This document shows, piece by piece, positions 4,597 to 6,324 of a stretch of 6,324 nt of DNA. Position 1 is the first letter of the stretch, and the number at the start of each line of letters is the position of its first letter. This stretch comes from Deltaproteobacteria bacterium. Lineage in GTDB: Bacteria > Myxococcota_A > Polyangia > HGW-17. Location of the stretch: assembly GCA_003249585.1 (NCBI GenBank), contig QKIM01000192.1, forward strand, positions 1 to 6,324. Reading direction: 5' to 3'. A program made the translations under genes and the position numbers. The notes beneath the pieces were generated by a model that had not been told where the DNA came from, did no database searches, and saw only the letters and a list, made by a program, of their open reading frames with translations.

Positions 4597-6324
4597 AGAC
4601 AAATATCTTTGTTTTCGTTACTCTTTATACTACTGGGCTGCAGCGGGGAGGGGACGAACTCCAAAAATTGCGGGAACGGCGTCGTTGATGCCGACGAGAC
4701 CTGTGACGGCCTCAACCTGGGAGACGCCACCTGCGAAGGGCTTGGTTTTCAGGGGGGGAGTCTCTCTTGTGATGCGGCCTGCCGGCTGGTCACCACCGAG
4801 TGTACCGCCGGCGAGAGCTGCGGAGACGGAACAACAGATACCCTGGAAGGGGAGTCCTGCGACGGCACGGACCTGGGTACCACCACCTGTCTGAGCCTGG
4901 GATTTTATGGCGGCACCCTCGCCTGCACGGACGCCTGTGCCTTTGATACGACGGCCTGCGAGGCCATCGGGAGCTGCGGAGACAACATCGTCCAGGATGG
5001 CTTCGGCGAGTCCTGTGACGGCGCGAACCTGGGCGGCGAGACCTGTGAAACCCTGGGTTATTACGGCGGCACCCTCACCTGCACCGACACCTGCGAATTC
5101 GATCGCACGGACTGCGAGGCCTCCGGGAGCTGCGGCGACGGCATTCGACAGAGCCTCTACTTGCTCGAGCAGTGCGACGGCCTGGACCTGGGCGCAGCGT
5201 CCTGCGAGAGCATGGGGTATTACGGCGGGACCCTCGCCTGCACGGACACCTGCTATTTCGATCGCGCGGACTGCGTTGCCCAGGGGCGCTGCGGGGACGG
5301 CATCATCCAGGATGGTTTCGGAGAATCCTGCGACGGGACCGACCTCGGGAGCGCGACCTGCGTCTCGGAGGGGTTCCTCGGGGGGGAGCTCGCCTGCACA
5401 GGCTGCACAGTCAACACCTCGGGCTGCAACTGGTTTGTCTCCATCTCCACCGGGTTGTACCACACCTGCGGCCTCACCGCAGGCGGGATCGCCTACTGCT
5501 GGGGGCAGAACGAATACGGGCAACTGGGCGACGGGACCATACTCGACCGCTCCATCCCCACGGCCGTCTCGGGCGGGCACATCTTCACCTCCATCTGGCC
5601 AGGGTTTACCCACACCTGCGGGATCACCTCCACCGGCGCCGCCTACTGCTGGGGAAGCAACATCAACGGACAGCTTGGGGACGGGACCCTCACCGATCAG
5701 CGGGTCCCTGCAGCCGTGACCGGCAACCTCACCTTCACCGCGATGGGGCTTGGTGATCAATACACCTGCGGACTGACCGACTCGGGCGCGGTCTCCTGCT
5801 GGGGAGCGAACACCTACGGGCAGCTTGGCGACGGGACCACGGAAACGCGTCTCACGCCGACACCCACAACAGGGAGCATCACCTTCTCTTCGCTCTCCGC
5901 CTCCGCCACGACCACCTGCGCGGTGACCCCCGCCGGCACCGGATACTGCTGGGGAGGAGGATTTACAGGTGTCTCCGCGGGCAGTACTCTTTTCCCCAGA
6001 GAGGTGGACGGGGGACACACCTTCCAGGTCATCGTGCAGCAGCGCTCGACCAGCTGCGGGCTGACGGAGCTGGGGCTCGCCTACTGCTGGGGCTCCAACA
6101 ACTTCGGGCAGGTCGGAGACGGCACCCAGTATACGCGCTATACCCCTGTGGCGACCTCTGGTGGAATCGTGTTTGCCTCTCTGCACGCCGGAGGCAACTT
6201 CATCTGCGGGCTGACCTCCTTCGGCGATCGGTTCTGCTGGGGAGCCGCAGGGAATGGACAGTTTGGAGACGGCTCCACCGCCAACACCTATGTCCCCACC
6301 ATGATCAACGAGAGCTACACCTTC
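4594..6324 (+). CDS. Lipoprotein with five disulfide repeats and an RCC1 propeller (gene D, 3' end off window)
   Basis: This partial gene is open for 577 codons to the right edge. It starts with TTG, supported by AAGGAGG and an upstream in-frame stop. The signal peptide (R2, hydrophobic 4-14) ends in lipobox L-L-G-C with Cys16, so export and lipid anchoring are expected. Residues 26-278 are five six-cysteine units of the type in gene C, starting at Cys26, 76, 128, 180 and 233. The fifth unit has two residues instead of three between its fourth and fifth cysteines (268 and 271). RCC1 units start at Cys292, 342, 392, 442, 488 and 538, each with Cys-x9-Cys-W-G; residues 281-291 look like the closing strand of the ring. 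The fourth unit is only 46 residues and lacks the N-x-x-G-Q-L-G-D-G core. Seven blades would need the sixth unit finished and one more beyond the edge. The ligand is unknown. It is divergent from its paralog gene C. Antisense 6186-4630 is a shadow. Confidence 0.92.
   Translation, partial: MRQISLFSLLFILLGCSGEGTNSKNCGNGVVDADETCDGLNLGDATCEGLGFQGGSLSCDAACRLVTTECTAGESCGDGTTDTLEGESCDGTDLGTTTCLSLGFYGGTLACTDACAFDTTACEAIGSCGDNIVQDGFGESCDGANLGGETCETLGYYGGTLTCTDTCEFDRTDCEASGSCGDGIRQSLYLLEQCDGLDLGAASCESMGYYGGTLACTDTCYFDRADCVAQGRCGDGIIQDGFGESCDGTDLGSATCVSEGFLGGELACTGCTVNTSGCNWFVSISTGLYHTCGLTAGGIAYCWGQNEYGQLGDGTILDRSIPTAVSGGHIFTSIWPGFTHTCGITSTGAAYCWGSNINGQLGDGTLTDQRVPAAVTGNLTFTAMGLGDQYTCGLTDSGAVSCWGANTYGQLGDGTTETRLTPTPTTGSITFSSLSASATTTCAVTPAGTGYCWGGGFTGVSAGSTLFPREVDGGHTFQVIVQQRSTSCGLTELGLAYCWGSNNFGQVGDGTQYTRYTPVATSGGIVFASLHAGGNFICGLTSFGDRFCWGAAGNGQFGDGSTANTYVPTMINESYTF
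4669..5427 (+). repeat. Five tandem six-cysteine units of gene D
   Basis: The units follow the same cysteine spacing as gene C, with 10, 12, 12, 13 and 12 residues between the first two cysteines. Units 3 and 4 are the closest pair: both contain G-Y-Y-G-G-T-L-x-C-T-D-T-C and F-D-R-x-D-C, and their DNA is largely identical there (around 5058-5120 and 5217-5279). This suggests a fairly recent duplication or gene conversion. Confidence 0.92.
5434..6324 (+). repeat. RCC1 propeller repeats of gene D (five full, sixth cut by the window)
   Basis: Blade spacing is 50, 50, 50, 46 and 50 residues, with 40 residues of the sixth blade before the edge. Typical wording is C-G-L-T-x-x-G-x-x-Y-C-W-G-x-N-x-x-G-Q-L-G-D-G-T. 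The stretch between the core and the closing strand is two residues shorter than in gene C and lacks its P-A-G motif. Confidence 0.9.

Noticed and set aside
4130..4597. Plus-strand open frame of 155 codons between C and D
   Set aside because: It starts inside gene C, has no ribosome site or protein-like pattern and overlaps the start signals of gene D. Only the 27-bp match to gene B at 4324-4350 is notable.
4575..4688. Small frame of 37 codons from ATG 4575, overlapping the start of gene D
   Set aside because: It contains the ribosome site of gene D, has no ribosome site of its own at a good distance and gives no recognisable peptide. A leader role cannot be excluded but nothing supports it.
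4158..4730. Minus-strand open frame of 190 codons
   Set aside because: It overlaps the start and first repeats of gene D, has no motif and would read through the whole C-D regulatory region.
4630..6186. Minus-strand open frame of 518 codons
   Set aside because: It is antisense to gene D and has the same low-complexity Ala/Gly/Val composition as the shadow of gene C; it has no recognisable motif.

Overview
The window carries four protein-coding genes, two of them cut by its ends. Every gene starts with a lipoprotein signal peptide and encodes an extracytoplasmic protein rich in cysteine. The DNA looks about 60% GC by eye, codon use is GC-rich, and Shine-Dalgarno sequences are clear. Disulfide-rich repeats, RCC1-type beta-propellers and an Asn/Thr-only linker are combined here in the style of predatory or social Myxococcota (the former Deltaproteobacteria), possibly the Bradymonadales branch. 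That placement is inferred from protein style only; no rRNA or housekeeping gene is present.

Layout: the genes alternate strand (-, +, -, +), so none shares an operon. Gene A (1-641, minus, C-terminus off the left edge) is a lipoprotein with an EF-hand-like Asp loop, a (Asn-Asn-Thr)n linker and a cysteine-rich C-terminal region. A 156-bp divergent spacer holds a good sigma70-type promoter for A and separates it from gene B. Gene B (798-1556, plus) is a complete 252-aa lipoprotein with a seven-cysteine N-terminal region and four G-x-x-C-led cysteine repeats. B converges on gene C (1620-4139, minus), a complete 839-aa lipoprotein with nine six-cysteine units followed by seven RCC1 units. A 454-bp divergent region without a convincing gene lies between C and gene D. 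Gene D (4594 to the right edge, plus) has a TTG start and is a paralog of C in architecture: five six-cysteine units, then RCC1 units, of which five full ones and part of a sixth are visible.

C and D read as a divergent pair of surface-displayed proteins. Each has a lipid anchor, a disulfide-clamped stalk of different length (9 versus 5 units) and a head that in C is a full seven-bladed propeller. In C the segment just before the propeller supplies the 15 or so residues missing from the last blade, a classic ring closure. Blade spacing is about 52 residues in C and 50 in D, and the linker wording differs between the two proteins, so repeats have been homogenised within each gene. The ligand or partner cannot be read from sequence. 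No tRNA, rRNA, CRISPR array, insertion sequence or clear intrinsic terminator was seen.
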